A DNA stretch of 64,000 nucleotides from assembly GCF_018333215.1 (NCBI RefSeq), contig NZ_BORO01000009.1:62001-126000 (forward strand), read 5' to 3'. Of the stretch, positions 36,133-44,754 are shown piece by piece. The stretch is from Oceanobacillus sp. J11TS1. GTDB lineage: Bacteria > Bacillota > Bacilli > Bacillales > Amphibacillaceae. Each line of letters opens with the position of its first letter. Position 1 is the stretch's first letter. The translations under genes were made by a program, and so were the position numbers. The notes below the pieces were generated by a model. It saw nothing but the letters and a program-made list of their open reading frames with translations, was not told the DNA's origin and searched no databases.

Positions 36133-36321
36133 GAACGAGTTCGGCTCTATTTTGAGCGGATTCAGCCTCTTTGGAGCGGGTTTGACTCTTTTCGAGCGAA
36201 TCCACCTTCCTTTGGAGCGGGTTTGACTCTTTTCGAGCGGATCCACCTTCCTTTGGAGCGGGTTCGACTCTTTTCGAGCGAGTTCACCTTCCTTTGAAGC
36301 GAGTTTTGCGCTTTTCGAGCG
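36133..36321. repeat. phased GAGCG array A (10 units)
   Basis: GAGCG (or one-base variants GAACG, AAGCG) starts at 36133, 36154, 36174, 36194, 36215, 36235, 36256, 36276, 36297 and 36317, all intervals being 20 or 21 bp. The higher-order unit is 41 bp: GAGCGGGTTTGACTCTTTTC, then GAGCGAATCCACCTTCCTTT. GAGCG is on the + strand. The array begins 18 bp past the aroD stop in the direction of transcription and lies before the SRPBCC gene, both leftward. Confidence 0.95.
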
Positions 36322-36339
36322 AATTCGGCTCTTTTCTAT

Positions 36340-37110
36340 TCATTTGTCGTTCATCGACTTTCCCATAATCTCCAGTACTTGACGCAGCTCTTGAATTGGA
36401 ATCTGTCCTGGCGCAGAGGCTTTTTCTCCCGCTCCAAAGGTTAAAACAGAGCCAAAAACGTGGCCGGATAATCGAGTGATAACTCCGAGAGGGCCCATCG
36501 CCATTGTGATGATTGGCTTGTCAGTATCCTTTTTTATTTCATTCGTGGCTGTGAGCAGCTCCAAGACATCCTCTACCCTATTTGGCATTACAGCTATTTT
36601 TAATACATCTCCCCCAAGTTCATCTGCCAATTGTAATCGACGGATAATTTCGGACTTAGGTGGTGTTTTTTGGAAATCATGATTAGAAATAATAACGTAA
36701 GTATGCTGTTGATGCGCCAAAGAAATCAGATTTTTAACTGTTTCCTCTCCCTGATACAGCTCTACGTCCACAAAATCCACCAAACCTGTCTGAATGACAA
36801 ATTCATTTAATGCGATATATTCATCTTTGGACAGCTCCTTTTCTCCACCTTCCAGATGACTTCGGAATGTGAAAATAAGGGGAGTATCTTTTAAAGTCGC
36901 CACTAAATCTGTCAGGACTTCTTCGACAGCAGCATGATTTTCCACTTCTTCAAATAAATCCGCTCGCCATTCAACAACATCTGCCCGTTCCTTACGGTAA
37001 CGATGTGCCTCTTCAACAATCGATTCTTTTGTTGAAGAAGTCAATGGAATACAAACACGCGGCTTTCCATTTCCCAACGTTAGATTTTTCACTGTCAATG
37101 TTTTTGTCAT
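36340..37110 (-). CDS. aroD: type I 3-dehydroquinate dehydratase
   Basis: 256 residues. It dehydrates 3-dehydroquinate in the shikimate pathway through a Schiff-base lysine. The conserved blocks are present: VVEWRADLFE, FTFRSHLEGG, YVIISNHDFQKTP (catalytic His), GDVLKIAVMPN (Schiff-base Lys) and SGHVFGSVLTFGAG. The start is ATG 37110, nine bases after GAGGAG; a TTG at 37116 is too close. It follows the MFS gene by 24 bases, so the two may be co-transcribed. Other aro genes are not nearby. Array A begins 18 bp past the stop. Confidence 0.95.
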   Translation of the reverse strand: MTKTLTVKNLTLGNGKPRVCIPLTSSTKESIVEEAHRYRKERADVVEWRADLFEEVENHAAVEEVLTDLVATLKDTPLIFTFRSHLEGGEKELSKDEYIALNEFVIQTGLVDFVDVELYQGEETVKNLISLAHQQHTYVIISNHDFQKTPPKSEIIRRLQLADELGGDVLKIAVMPNRVEDVLELLTATNEIKKDTDKPIITMAMGPLGVITRLSGHVFGSVLTFGAGEKASAPGQIPIQELRQVLEIMGKSMNDK

Positions 37111-37134
37111 AACCAATTTCTCCTCACTTCTTTG

Positions 37135-38388
37135 CTAAAGTATATCATTTTTATTATTTATAATGTTTTTATGCCTAACTCTTTGGTTTGTATAGAAATT
37201 AAAAACAATCCACGTTATCGAAACTAGTATCATAACCATACTCGATAGATAAAAAACGGCGGACAGCCCATATAAATCTATAATAATAAACGAAACTAAA
37301 GGACCAATAGCAGCTCCCAAATCAACAGCTACTGTGTACAGCGTCATCATCTTGATAGGGTTACTTCTAGCAGCGGCATCTCCAGCTAAGGTATCTGTTA
37401 TGGTTACCAAGCTGGTAGAGACCAATTGAAAAAACATAATCGTTATTAATAGCAAAAGAAAAGATTCCGCACGGCCGATAATTAGAAAAGTAACACCGCC
37501 AAGTAATAACGGGACAAGAATCCAACTGTTTTTATTTCTGCTTTTGTCGACAAAGCTGCCAATCATCGGGGCAAATAAAGGATCCCATGCCCACCGAATT
37601 GCTTGAATCATTCCAGCTAATGTCGCTGCGCCAATAACGATACCAAACAATGACCAATGAGCATCATAAGATTGTTCAATCAGCGGACTGAGAGTGGAAG
37701 CAAAAATGCCCATGGTGATAAACCCCATTGTTCCGCCAGTAATAATAACAAGGATGATATATGGATGAAGTAAGGAACGTTTATCCTTCTCAGGGAAGTG
37801 ACTTCTTGCAGTTGATTCATCTTCCGCTTTTTTACTATTTTTAGGTACCAGTTTAAAAATAAAAGGAAAAACTACAACAGCTGCGAATGAAAACAGTGTT
37901 GTCACTAACGGTATGGATAACTGATCCACTAAAAAGCCACCTGCCAGCATTCCAACTAATCCGCCTAATCCCCACAATCCATTATACAGTCCCATATAGT
38001 GTCCTCTATTCACTTCTGTAGACAGTGCTACAACCGTGAGCATTCCTCCCAATTTGATAAGTGACCAGGAAATCCCCCATAGCACTCTTGCAAGCAGTAA
38101 CAGCCAAAAACTAGGAAGCAGTCCATAGGATAGAGTACTTAAGCTTGCACAAATTACAGAAATCAGAACTCCTGTCCGAATGTCAAATTTACTATAAAAC
38201 AATCCTACAAGCGGCGTAATCGGTAAACGTACAAAACGATTAATCGATAATAGCACGCCAACCTGCCAAATAGCGGTTAATCCAAAATCTTGCCAATATA
38301 GTGGTAAAACTATAAAAAGCATGGCATCTCCCAAAATGGCTACTGCCGTTATCAGCGCAATTCCAATAACCTTTCTTTTATCACTCAT
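37135..38388 (-). CDS. MFS transporter
   Basis: 417 residues with 12 helices and a charged central loop (NSKKAEDESTARSHFPEKDK). MFS features are LYNGLWGLGGLVGMLAGGFL, a loop 2-3 reduced to SKFDIRTGVLI, and a PMIGSFVDKSRNKN loop in the second half. The substrate cannot be told. It lies just upstream of aroD in the same direction, but a link to aromatic compounds is only suggested by position. The ribosome site (TAGAGTG) is weak. Confidence 0.85.
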   Translation of the reverse strand: MSDKRKVIGIALITAVAILGDAMLFIVLPLYWQDFGLTAIWQVGVLLSINRFVRLPITPLVGLFYSKFDIRTGVLISVICASLSTLSYGLLPSFWLLLLARVLWGISWSLIKLGGMLTVVALSTEVNRGHYMGLYNGLWGLGGLVGMLAGGFLVDQLSIPLVTTLFSFAAVVVFPFIFKLVPKNSKKAEDESTARSHFPEKDKRSLLHPYIILVIITGGTMGFITMGIFASTLSPLIEQSYDAHWSLFGIVIGAATLAGMIQAIRWAWDPLFAPMIGSFVDKSRNKNSWILVPLLLGGVTFLIIGRAESFLLLLITIMFFQLVSTSLVTITDTLAGDAAARSNPIKMMTLYTVAVDLGAAIGPLVSFIIIDLYGLSAVFYLSSMVMILVSITWIVFNFYTNQRVRHKNIINNKNDIL

Positions 38389-38666
38389 AGAATGTACACT
38401 CTACACCCAAATGATAGACAACCCCGCTCACAACTGACCACTCCTGTCTAACTCTATAGAATCAAGCATACGTTTGACTTTATTTTCTATTCTTTTTACT
38501 TCATCACCAATATATCATAAATTCAAAATATTAATAATAAAATTCCCCTCTCCAAAATCCATTAACTCAGAATAAGTATACATTTTCCTTTTTCAACGCT
38601 GCTCATTCCTTTCTTATCAAGACAGATATTTATATTATTATTGACAATTAACCGTCACACTGATAC

Positions 38667-38690
38667 GGTTATACACATAAGTATATAACC
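38667..38690 (+). promoter_or_regulatory. palindromic operator candidate for the GntR-type regulator
   Basis: GGTTATA-n10-TATAACC, a perfect 7-bp inverted repeat, lies 35 bases upstream of the first ATPase gene, with TTGACA at 38641-38646 to its left. GntR/YtrA proteins bind such spaced repeats. The rest of the 38389-38724 gap shows nothing else. Confidence 0.6.
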
Positions 38691-38724
38691 ATAATACATT
38701 ATTATTTCTTAAAGGAGAATGTCT

Positions 38725-39603
38725 ATGGCATATTCGATTGAAGCAAGCAATTTAACAGTTTATTATAAGAAGTTCAAAGCATTAGATCGTGTAAACTTAA
38801 CACTGTCACCCGGTAGAGTTCACGGTATATTAGGACGAAATGGCGCTGGAAAAACGACCTTATTAACGCACCTTGCTTCCTTTCAAAAGGTAAAGCAAGG
38901 CAGTATTTTGATTGACGGAGAAGACCCTTTTGAGAACGAGCGAATTATGCGTGGAACCACATTTATTTATGACAAAGATAATTCCTACGATTATGAAAAA
39001 ATCGATGATGTCTTAAAAGAATTAATTTATTTCCGTCCAAATTTTGATGAGGATTATGCAAGAGCATTAGCAAAAAAATTTAAAATTCCGATGGATAAAA
39101 AAGCTGATCAATTATCAAAGGGGCAATATTCCGCTTTACAAGTCACTATTGGTTTGGCAAGCAGATCACCGCTTACAATCTTTGATGAAGCATATCTTGG
39201 TATGGACGCACCAACAAGAGAATTATTTTATAAAGAAATCTTGCGGGAACAAGAAAGACATCCACGTACGATTTTATTCTCTACACATCTTGTCTCAGAA
39301 ATGGAGTATCTATTTGATGAAGTGCTTATCATCGACAAGGGAAGGGTATTGCTCCAGGATACAAGCGATCAGCTTCTCGAAGAAGGCTTCTCAATTACTG
39401 GACCGAAAGAAGATGTAGATGCATTTGCAAGGGAACTGAAAATCATCCACGAAGAATCATTAGGCGGAACAAAATCCGTCATGGTTTTTGGAGCCTTAAC
39501 GGAACAGGAACAGCAGGAAGCGGCAAAATTGGGGTTAGAAATTGGAACATTATCTTTAAATAATCTATTTATTCATTTGACAAAGGAGGAAGATGAAGTA
39601 TGA
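38725..39603 (+). CDS. ABC transporter ATP-binding protein, YtrB-like (copy 1)
   Basis: 292 residues. Walker A is GRNGAGKTTLL. The signature is the unusual QLSKGQYSALQVTIGLA, and Walker B is LTIFDEAYLGMD, where the usual DEP is DEA. The C-terminal 80 residues form a small domain (GFSITGPKEDVDAF; GGTKSVMVFG). AAAGGAG lies 7 bases before ATG 38725. It pairs with the permease encoded next, whose ATG overlaps its stop. A close paralogue is encoded at 40718. YtrB-like pairs with a GntR gene are found in B. subtilis (cell-wall antibiotic-inducible ytr operon). The substrate here is unknown. Confidence 0.88.
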   Translation: MAYSIEASNLTVYYKKFKALDRVNLTLSPGRVHGILGRNGAGKTTLLTHLASFQKVKQGSILIDGEDPFENERIMRGTTFIYDKDNSYDYEKIDDVLKELIYFRPNFDEDYARALAKKFKIPMDKKADQLSKGQYSALQVTIGLASRSPLTIFDEAYLGMDAPTRELFYKEILREQERHPRTILFSTHLVSEMEYLFDEVLIIDKGRVLLQDTSDQLLEEGFSITGPKEDVDAFARELKIIHEESLGGTKSVMVFGALTEQEQQEAAKLGLEIGTLSLNNLFIHLTKEEDEV

Positions 39604-40304
39604 AACAACCCAAATTAAGTTGGATATTCTTTTTAGAACAGTTAAAGTGGACTGCGTGGTTTTTCGTTATTTTAGCTATTATATTTACAACACTTATTAT
39701 AGTAAATATAACCTTCACATCTGTTGAAATGCATGATGTCCTAACCAATAACAATGCCTCAAACGTGTATATGTTGATTATAGGGCTGCTCTATTCCTAT
39801 GGATTTCTAGACTACTTTTTCAAAAATGGAGTTACACGAAAAAGATTCTTTCAAGCAGCATTATTTTCTTCTGTTTTGCTGTCCATCGTATTGGGAATCG
39901 CGATGACTATGATGTTCATTGGATTTGAATTCTTCTTGCCTATGTCCGAAAATGCTGCCCCATGGCCAAATCTGATAACCGATGGCGGTTTCTTATCTAT
40001 TCTTCAAAGCTTGGCTGATTATTCCATCTTCCACTATTTCTATTTGTTAATCGGATGGTTTATTGGGCTCGGGTTTTACCGATTCCGCTGGAAGATTGGA
40101 TTGTTATTTATTTTTGTTGGGATTCTATTGGTCGCCATCATGGAAGTTTTAAAAGGAGAAATTTGGAGTATTCCTTCTGTTGAATTATTTTCATCTAGCC
40201 TGCAATTTTTCGCAACGGCTTCTTACCTTATTTTCTTTGGCATGATAGCTATTTTAATTTGGTGCAATTATCGTTTAACGAAAAATGTAACAATTCGTTT
40301 GTAA
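39600..40304 (+). CDS. ABC-2-like permease partner (copy 1)
   Basis: 234 residues with six membrane helices, for example WTAWFFVILAIIFTTLIIV at the N-terminus and YLIFFGMIAILIWCNYRLTK at the end. It begins by a 4-base overlap with the ATPase gene. It shares the layout of the second permease at 41596: both have EQLKWxxWF near the N-terminus, an FFKNGVTRKRFF/YYINLGATRKNFF loop and a YRLxKxVTxxx C-terminus. The two are therefore paralogues. It is probably the membrane half of a small heteromeric or homodimeric ABC transporter. I know no substrate. Confidence 0.82.
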   Translation: MKQPKLSWIFFLEQLKWTAWFFVILAIIFTTLIIVNITFTSVEMHDVLTNNNASNVYMLIIGLLYSYGFLDYFFKNGVTRKRFFQAALFSSVLLSIVLGIAMTMMFIGFEFFLPMSENAAPWPNLITDGGFLSILQSLADYSIFHYFYLLIGWFIGLGFYRFRWKIGLLFIFVGILLVAIMEVLKGEIWSIPSVELFSSSLQFFATASYLIFFGMIAILIWCNYRLTKNVTIRL

Positions 40305-40343
40305 AATGAAAGTTTACCCATAAGAAAGGAGGCCACACCCAAA

Positions 40344-40721
40344 ATGTCTACGCAATTCCGTAATGATAAACCTATTTTCGTACAGGTGCGCGAACGTATT
40401 GAAGACCAAATCGTAAATGATCAATTAAAGGAAGGTGACCAGGCTCCTTCCACAAACCAGCTGGTCCAATTCTACAAAATTAATCATGCCACCATCTCCA
40501 AAGGAGTCACACAGCTTGTAGATGAAGGCATTCTATTTAAAAAGCGAGGTGTCGGCATGTTTGTAGCAGAAGGGGCAAAACAAAAGCTTGTTCAAAAACG
40601 GAAGCAGGCCTTTATGGATAATTATGTCGTTGGATTGGTACAGGAAGCGGAGAAGCTTCATATCACAGAGGAAGAAATCATTGATTTGATTCAAAAAGCA
40701 AAAAAGGGGGATAAAGCATGA
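40344..40721 (+). CDS. GntR family regulator, YtrA subfamily
   Basis: 125 residues. An N-terminal winged helix (QVRERIEDQIVNDQLKEGDQ; STNQLVQFYKINHATISKGV; LVDEGILFKKRGVGMFV) and only a short helical tail (about residues 80-125), the hallmark of the YtrA subfamily, which dimerises through two helices and lacks a large ligand domain. AAGGAGG precedes the ATG. It sits between the two ATPase-permease pairs and overlaps the next ATPase gene by 4 bases. It probably represses the whole five-gene operon through the palindrome at 38667-38690. Confidence 0.9.
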   Translation: MSTQFRNDKPIFVQVRERIEDQIVNDQLKEGDQAPSTNQLVQFYKINHATISKGVTQLVDEGILFKKRGVGMFVAEGAKQKLVQKRKQAFMDNYVVGLVQEAEKLHITEEEIIDLIQKAKKGDKA

Positions 40722-41599
40722 GTTATGGGATTGAAGTAAAAGACCTTCGTGTGCGTTACAAAGACTTTACAGCTATCGATAGCACAACCTTTCAGCTGAA
40801 GCCTGGAAAAATTCATGGCTTATTAGGAAGAAATGGGGCTGGAAAAACAACATTATTATCTGTCTTGGCAGCTTTTCGAAAAGCAGATGCAGGAAGTATT
40901 AAAATTGACGGAGAAGATCCTTTCGAAAACCCAAGAATCATGCAGGATACAATATTTATTTACGATCAGCATCAAGATTTGGAATACCTTTATGAAAAAA
41001 TCGATAAGACATTAAAAGAAACGGCTGCTTTGCGCCCAAACTTTGACGAAGCATATGCGCTTCATTTAGCGAAGAAATTCAAGCTTCCCTTAAATAAAAA
41101 ACTAAATCAGCTGTCCAAAGGAAAAAAATCAGCATTCCAGGCCATTATTGGATTGGCAGCAAGAGCTCCTCTAACCATTTTTGACGAAGCTTATTTAGGG
41201 ATGGACGCACCTACAAGAGACATTTTTTATAAGGAAATTTTAAATGATCAGGAAAAGAATCCGAGAACGATTATTTTCTCTACCCATCTCGTTTCAGAGA
41301 CGGCTTACCTATTTGACGAAGTTCTAATGATTCATAACGGAGAGGTTTTATTGCAGGACACGAATGAGCAGGTTATTTCTAAAGGATTCTCCATCACAGG
41401 TTCATCAGAACAAGTGGATGATTTCACGAAAAACTTAGACGTTTTAAATAGCCAAGTGCTTGGCGGAACAAAATCTGTCATGGTATATGGAGAACTCACT
41501 GAACAACAGCGGCATGCAGCAAATCAAGCCGGGCTAGAGATTGGCGCCCTTTCTCTTCATGATTTGTTTGTACATTTGACAAAGGAGGAAGAGGAATGA
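40718..41599 (+). CDS. ABC transporter ATP-binding protein, YtrB-like (copy 2)
   Basis: 293 residues, a clear paralogue of the ATPase at 38725. It has the same Walker A (GRNGAGKTTLL), a similar odd signature (QLSKGKKSAFQAIIGLAA), the same Walker B (LTIFDEAYLGMDAPTR) and the same C-terminal domain (GFSITGSSEQVDDF; GGTKSVMVYG). The signature lacks the usual SGGQ, having SKGK, as in copy 1 (SKGQ). It is translationally coupled to the regulator gene before it and to the permease after it. Confidence 0.88.
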   Translation: MSYGIEVKDLRVRYKDFTAIDSTTFQLKPGKIHGLLGRNGAGKTTLLSVLAAFRKADAGSIKIDGEDPFENPRIMQDTIFIYDQHQDLEYLYEKIDKTLKETAALRPNFDEAYALHLAKKFKLPLNKKLNQLSKGKKSAFQAIIGLAARAPLTIFDEAYLGMDAPTRDIFYKEILNDQEKNPRTIIFSTHLVSETAYLFDEVLMIHNGEVLLQDTNEQVISKGFSITGSSEQVDDFTKNLDVLNSQVLGGTKSVMVYGELTEQQRHAANQAGLEIGALSLHDLFVHLTKEEEE

Positions 41600-42309
41600 G
41601 TGCGATTATCTTAACACCTAAAAAAATTGCCCGCTTATTATTTACGGAACAGCTGAAATGGTCCATTTGGTTTCTTTCCTTTATGTTTGTTATTTATATT
41701 GGATTTTTAATCTTCTCAGGTGATTCAATTGCAAGCTTTATTGATGTAGTACACTTTTCAAACGGTTCTATATCAATCTATTTATTTGTTATTGGTATCC
41801 TGGCAATGTCTACTTTCTTTCGCTATTATATCAATTTAGGGGCAACCAGAAAAAACTTTTTTCTCGGTGTTATCGCCTCTTCTATGCTGCTCACTATTGC
41901 GATAACAGTTATAATCACTTTCTTAAGCTTTGTCATTCATTTCATCGCCGGCACGCCTAGCATACTAGATATGGCGAATATCCGAAGTTCCAATTTACTA
42001 GACAGCATTCTGACGCTTTTACAGTTTTTTATCAGTTCAGTCATGGTGTATATGATTTATTATTTAATGGGCTGGATGATTAGTCTTACATTTTATCGTT
42101 CAAGCTGGTTATATGGACTTTTATCCATTGCAGCCGCTATCGTAATTGCTGGTATAACAGGATTTCTATGGGAAGGCACGCATATTTCCTTCTTCTCGCA
42201 CATCTCAGACTTGCCAGTACTCGTATCCATTCTCTTAAGCCTTTTGATTATAGGTTTGCTTTTTACAATTAATTATCGACTGATTAAAGATGTAACAGTG
42301 AAAATGTAA
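41596..42309 (+). CDS. ABC-2-like permease partner (copy 2)
   Basis: 237 residues with six membrane helices; the N-terminus is LLFTEQLKWSIWFLSFMFVI and the C-terminus INYRLIKDVTVKM. Its start overlaps the ATPase stop by 4 bases. It is a paralogue of the permease at 39600. It is the last gene of the five-gene operon. No classical terminator is seen; instead the 29-unit GAGCG array starts 77 bases past the stop. Confidence 0.82.
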   Translation: MSAIILTPKKIARLLFTEQLKWSIWFLSFMFVIYIGFLIFSGDSIASFIDVVHFSNGSISIYLFVIGILAMSTFFRYYINLGATRKNFFLGVIASSMLLTIAITVIITFLSFVIHFIAGTPSILDMANIRSSNLLDSILTLLQFFISSVMVYMIYYLMGWMISLTFYRSSWLYGLLSIAAAIVIAGITGFLWEGTHISFFSHISDLPVLVSILLSLLIIGLLFTINYRLIKDVTVKM

Positions 42310-42385
42310 TCTCATATAAGGAAATAGCATTTGAAGTCGGCGTTCTATCATGGACGTCGATTTTTTAGTTACTTATGCTTATAGG

Positions 42386-42967
42386 GAGCGGCTTGGGCTG
42401 GGGTTGGAGCGCATATCCTGCTTGATGGAGCGAGTTGAACTGTGGTTGGAGCGCATATCTGTTTTTCAGAGCGGGTGGAGCTGGGGGTGGAGCGCATATC
42501 TGTTTTTCGGAGCGGATTGGGCTAGTGCTGGAGCGCATATCTGTTTTTCAGAGCGGGTGGAGCTGGGGGTGGAGCGCATATCTGTTTTTCGGAGCGGGTT
42601 GAGCTGGGGGTGGAGCGCATATCTGTTTTTCGGAGCGGTTTGGGCTGGGTTTGGAGCGCATATCTGTTTTTCGGAGCGGATTGGGCTAGTGCTGGAGCGC
42701 ATATCTGTTTTTCGGAGCGGGTTGAGCTGGGGTGGAGCGCATATCTGTTTTTCGGAGCGGGTTGAGCTGGGGGTGGAGCGCATCTCCTGCTTGATGGAGC
42801 GAGTTGAACTGTGGTTGGAGCGCATATCTGTTTTTCAGAGCGGGTTGAGCTGGGGGTGGAGCGCATCTCCTGCTTGATGGAGCGGTTTGGGCTGGGGGTG
42901 GAGCGCATATCTGTTTTTCGGAGCGGGTTGAGCTGTGGTTAGGGCGCATCTCCTGCTTGATGGAGCA
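42386..42967. repeat. phased GAGCG array B (29 units)
   Basis: 29 pentamers from 42386 to 42963, every interval 20 or 21 bp (mean 20.6), 27 of them exact GAGCG and the last two GGGCG and GAGCA. Units of the type GAGCGCATATCTGTTTTTCG alternate with units such as GAGCGGGTTGAGCTGGGGGT, GAGCGGATTGGGCTAGTGCT or GAGCGAGTTGAACTGTGGTT. GAGCG is on the + strand. The array fills the gap between the convergent permease and multidrug ABC genes. Reading frames through it are artefacts of the repeat. Confidence 0.97.
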
Positions 42968-43020
42968 AATATAGGAGTAAAGCATCTCCATTAAAGACAT
43001 GCCTCACTCCTTTTTCTATA

Positions 43021-44754
43021 TTATTTCAACTGCTGCTCTGCAAATGAACGATATAATTCGTGGGATTCAAGTAATGCTTGGTGTGTTCCTTTTCCAGTGA
43101 TTTCCCCATTCTCAATAAAAATAATTTGATCCGCATCAATAATGGTTGCTAAGCGATGGGCAATCACAAACGTTGTTCTTCCTTCCATTAATCGCTGTAA
43201 TGCCTTTTGGACAACTTGTTCCGATTGGCTATCTAGGCTGGCTGTTGCTTCATCCAATAATAGAATTTTGGGGTTCCGCAAGAATGCTCTGGCAATATTA
43301 ATACGCTGTCTTTGTCCACCTGATAATTTTGTTCCGCGTTCGCCGACCTCTGTATCCAGTCCGTCAGGCAGCTCCTTGATAAACTGAGCGGCATATGCCA
43401 TCTCCGCAACTGTCCACAGCTTGTCATCTGCAATATTTTCTGCGTCCTTTAATCCATAGGTTAAGTTTTCACGAATGGTACCAGACATCATCGAACTTTC
43501 CTGCGATACATAGCCAAGCTGGGATCGCCATGATGCAAGGGAGATCTCATGAATAGACTCTCCGTCTAATAAAATTTCTCCTTCATTTGGATCATAATAG
43601 CGTTCGATGAGACCAAATACGGTTGTTTTCCCTCCACCGCTAGGCCCTGCGAATGCCACCATTTCTCCGGGCGATGCAGTGAATGATACATTGTTCAACA
43701 CCTGCTCTCCATCTTCATAAGAAAAGCTGACCTGCTTAAATTCCAATGTCTGCTCCCCGATTGATTTCTCCAATCCTGGATGGATTTCTTCCTCTTCTTC
43801 GTTCAAAATCTCTACAATGCGCTCCGTAGCCCCTTTCGCTTTTTGCAGCTCGGTAAAGAACATCGCGAACGTTGTGATTGGGAAAACAATCTGGAACAAA
43901 TACAAAAGAAAAGCAACCAGTGAACCTGTTGTCATTGTCCCCTGCTCCACCCGAATACCGCCATAACCAATAATCATGACAATAACAAGCATGACAATCA
44001 TATACATAAATGGTGCAATCACAGAAAAGATCTTTGCTTCTTTCAGTCCTGTTTGCAGCAATGTAAAAATTCCGCGCAAACCCCGCTGTTCTTCCTTCGC
44101 TTCTGCTGTAGAAGATTTCATTAACTTAATCTCACTGACCGTCTGTTGAATCTCCCCTTGAAAATTCGCGGTCTGGTCCTGCAAACTGCGCGACACTTTT
44201 GCCATTCGATTCCCGAGCGGCAGCATCACAATAAGCGCAATTGGAACAGCAATAAACATAATTAATGTCATCTTCCAGTCCATAAAGAGCAAGATGATTA
44301 TGGCACCAATAATAGAAATCAATCCGGAAATAAATTGCGGAAAATGCTGGGAAACCAAATCCTTTACAATCCCCGTATCATTAATTACACGGCTGACCGA
44401 TTCACCGCTCGGCTGCTTTTGAAAGAAGGAAACTGGCAAGCGGATCAGCTTTTTCCATAAAAACTCCCTTAATCTGGCTACCACCTTCTGCCCTACATAA
44501 GCAAGCGCATAAGCTGATAAGCCATCTACCAAGGCATGGACGATAAAGACGCCAATAATCACGGCAATAAAGCCCCAATTAAGTGATGCGATAGAAAATC
44601 CGTCTACCAGCTCCCTTGTTAATAAAGGAATGGTTAGCCCTACCAGGGTTGTCAAAATACTGCCCAGTAATCCCAACACTAATACAAGTTTCGGTACCTT
44701 TGTTGATAGTAAAAGCTTCAAAAAACTGTTAGATGACTGTTTCGATGGTTCCAT
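43021..44754 (-). CDS. multidrug-type ABC exporter, fused membrane and ATPase domains
   Basis: 577 residues, a half-transporter. Six membrane helices (about 20-310) are followed by an ATPase domain with Walker A GPSGGGKTTVFGLIERYYD, signature LSGGQRQRINIARAFL, Walker B ILLLDEATASLD and the H-loop VIAHRLATI. The Q-loop and X-loop (GYVSQESSMM; TEVGERGTKLSG) are those of BmrA/LmrA-like homodimers that extrude drugs or lipids. The gene starts one base after the MerR gene stop (AAGGAAG ribosome site) and is almost surely co-transcribed with it. The inducing compound is unknown. Confidence 0.92.
   Translation of the reverse strand: MEPSKQSSNSFLKLLLSTKVPKLVLVLGLLGSILTTLVGLTIPLLTRELVDGFSIASLNWGFIAVIIGVFIVHALVDGLSAYALAYVGQKVVARLREFLWKKLIRLPVSFFQKQPSGESVSRVINDTGIVKDLVSQHFPQFISGLISIIGAIIILLFMDWKMTLIMFIAVPIALIVMLPLGNRMAKVSRSLQDQTANFQGEIQQTVSEIKLMKSSTAEAKEEQRGLRGIFTLLQTGLKEAKIFSVIAPFMYMIVMLVIVMIIGYGGIRVEQGTMTTGSLVAFLLYLFQIVFPITTFAMFFTELQKAKGATERIVEILNEEEEEIHPGLEKSIGEQTLEFKQVSFSYEDGEQVLNNVSFTASPGEMVAFAGPSGGGKTTVFGLIERYYDPNEGEILLDGESIHEISLASWRSQLGYVSQESSMMSGTIRENLTYGLKDAENIADDKLWTVAEMAYAAQFIKELPDGLDTEVGERGTKLSGGQRQRINIARAFLRNPKILLLDEATASLDSQSEQVVQKALQRLMEGRTTFVIAHRLATIIDADQIIFIENGEITGKGTHQALLESHELYRSFAEQQLK

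Noticed and set aside
42350-42908. Long repetitive reading frames on both strands across array B
   Set aside because: The 41-bp period is not a multiple of three, so the same motif is read in all three frames in turn; the frames have no ribosome site and exist only because the repeat lacks stop codons.
42386-42967. CRISPR array
   Set aside because: Only five bases are constant, the intervening 15-16 bases are themselves repeated, and there are no unique spacers, leader or cas genes.
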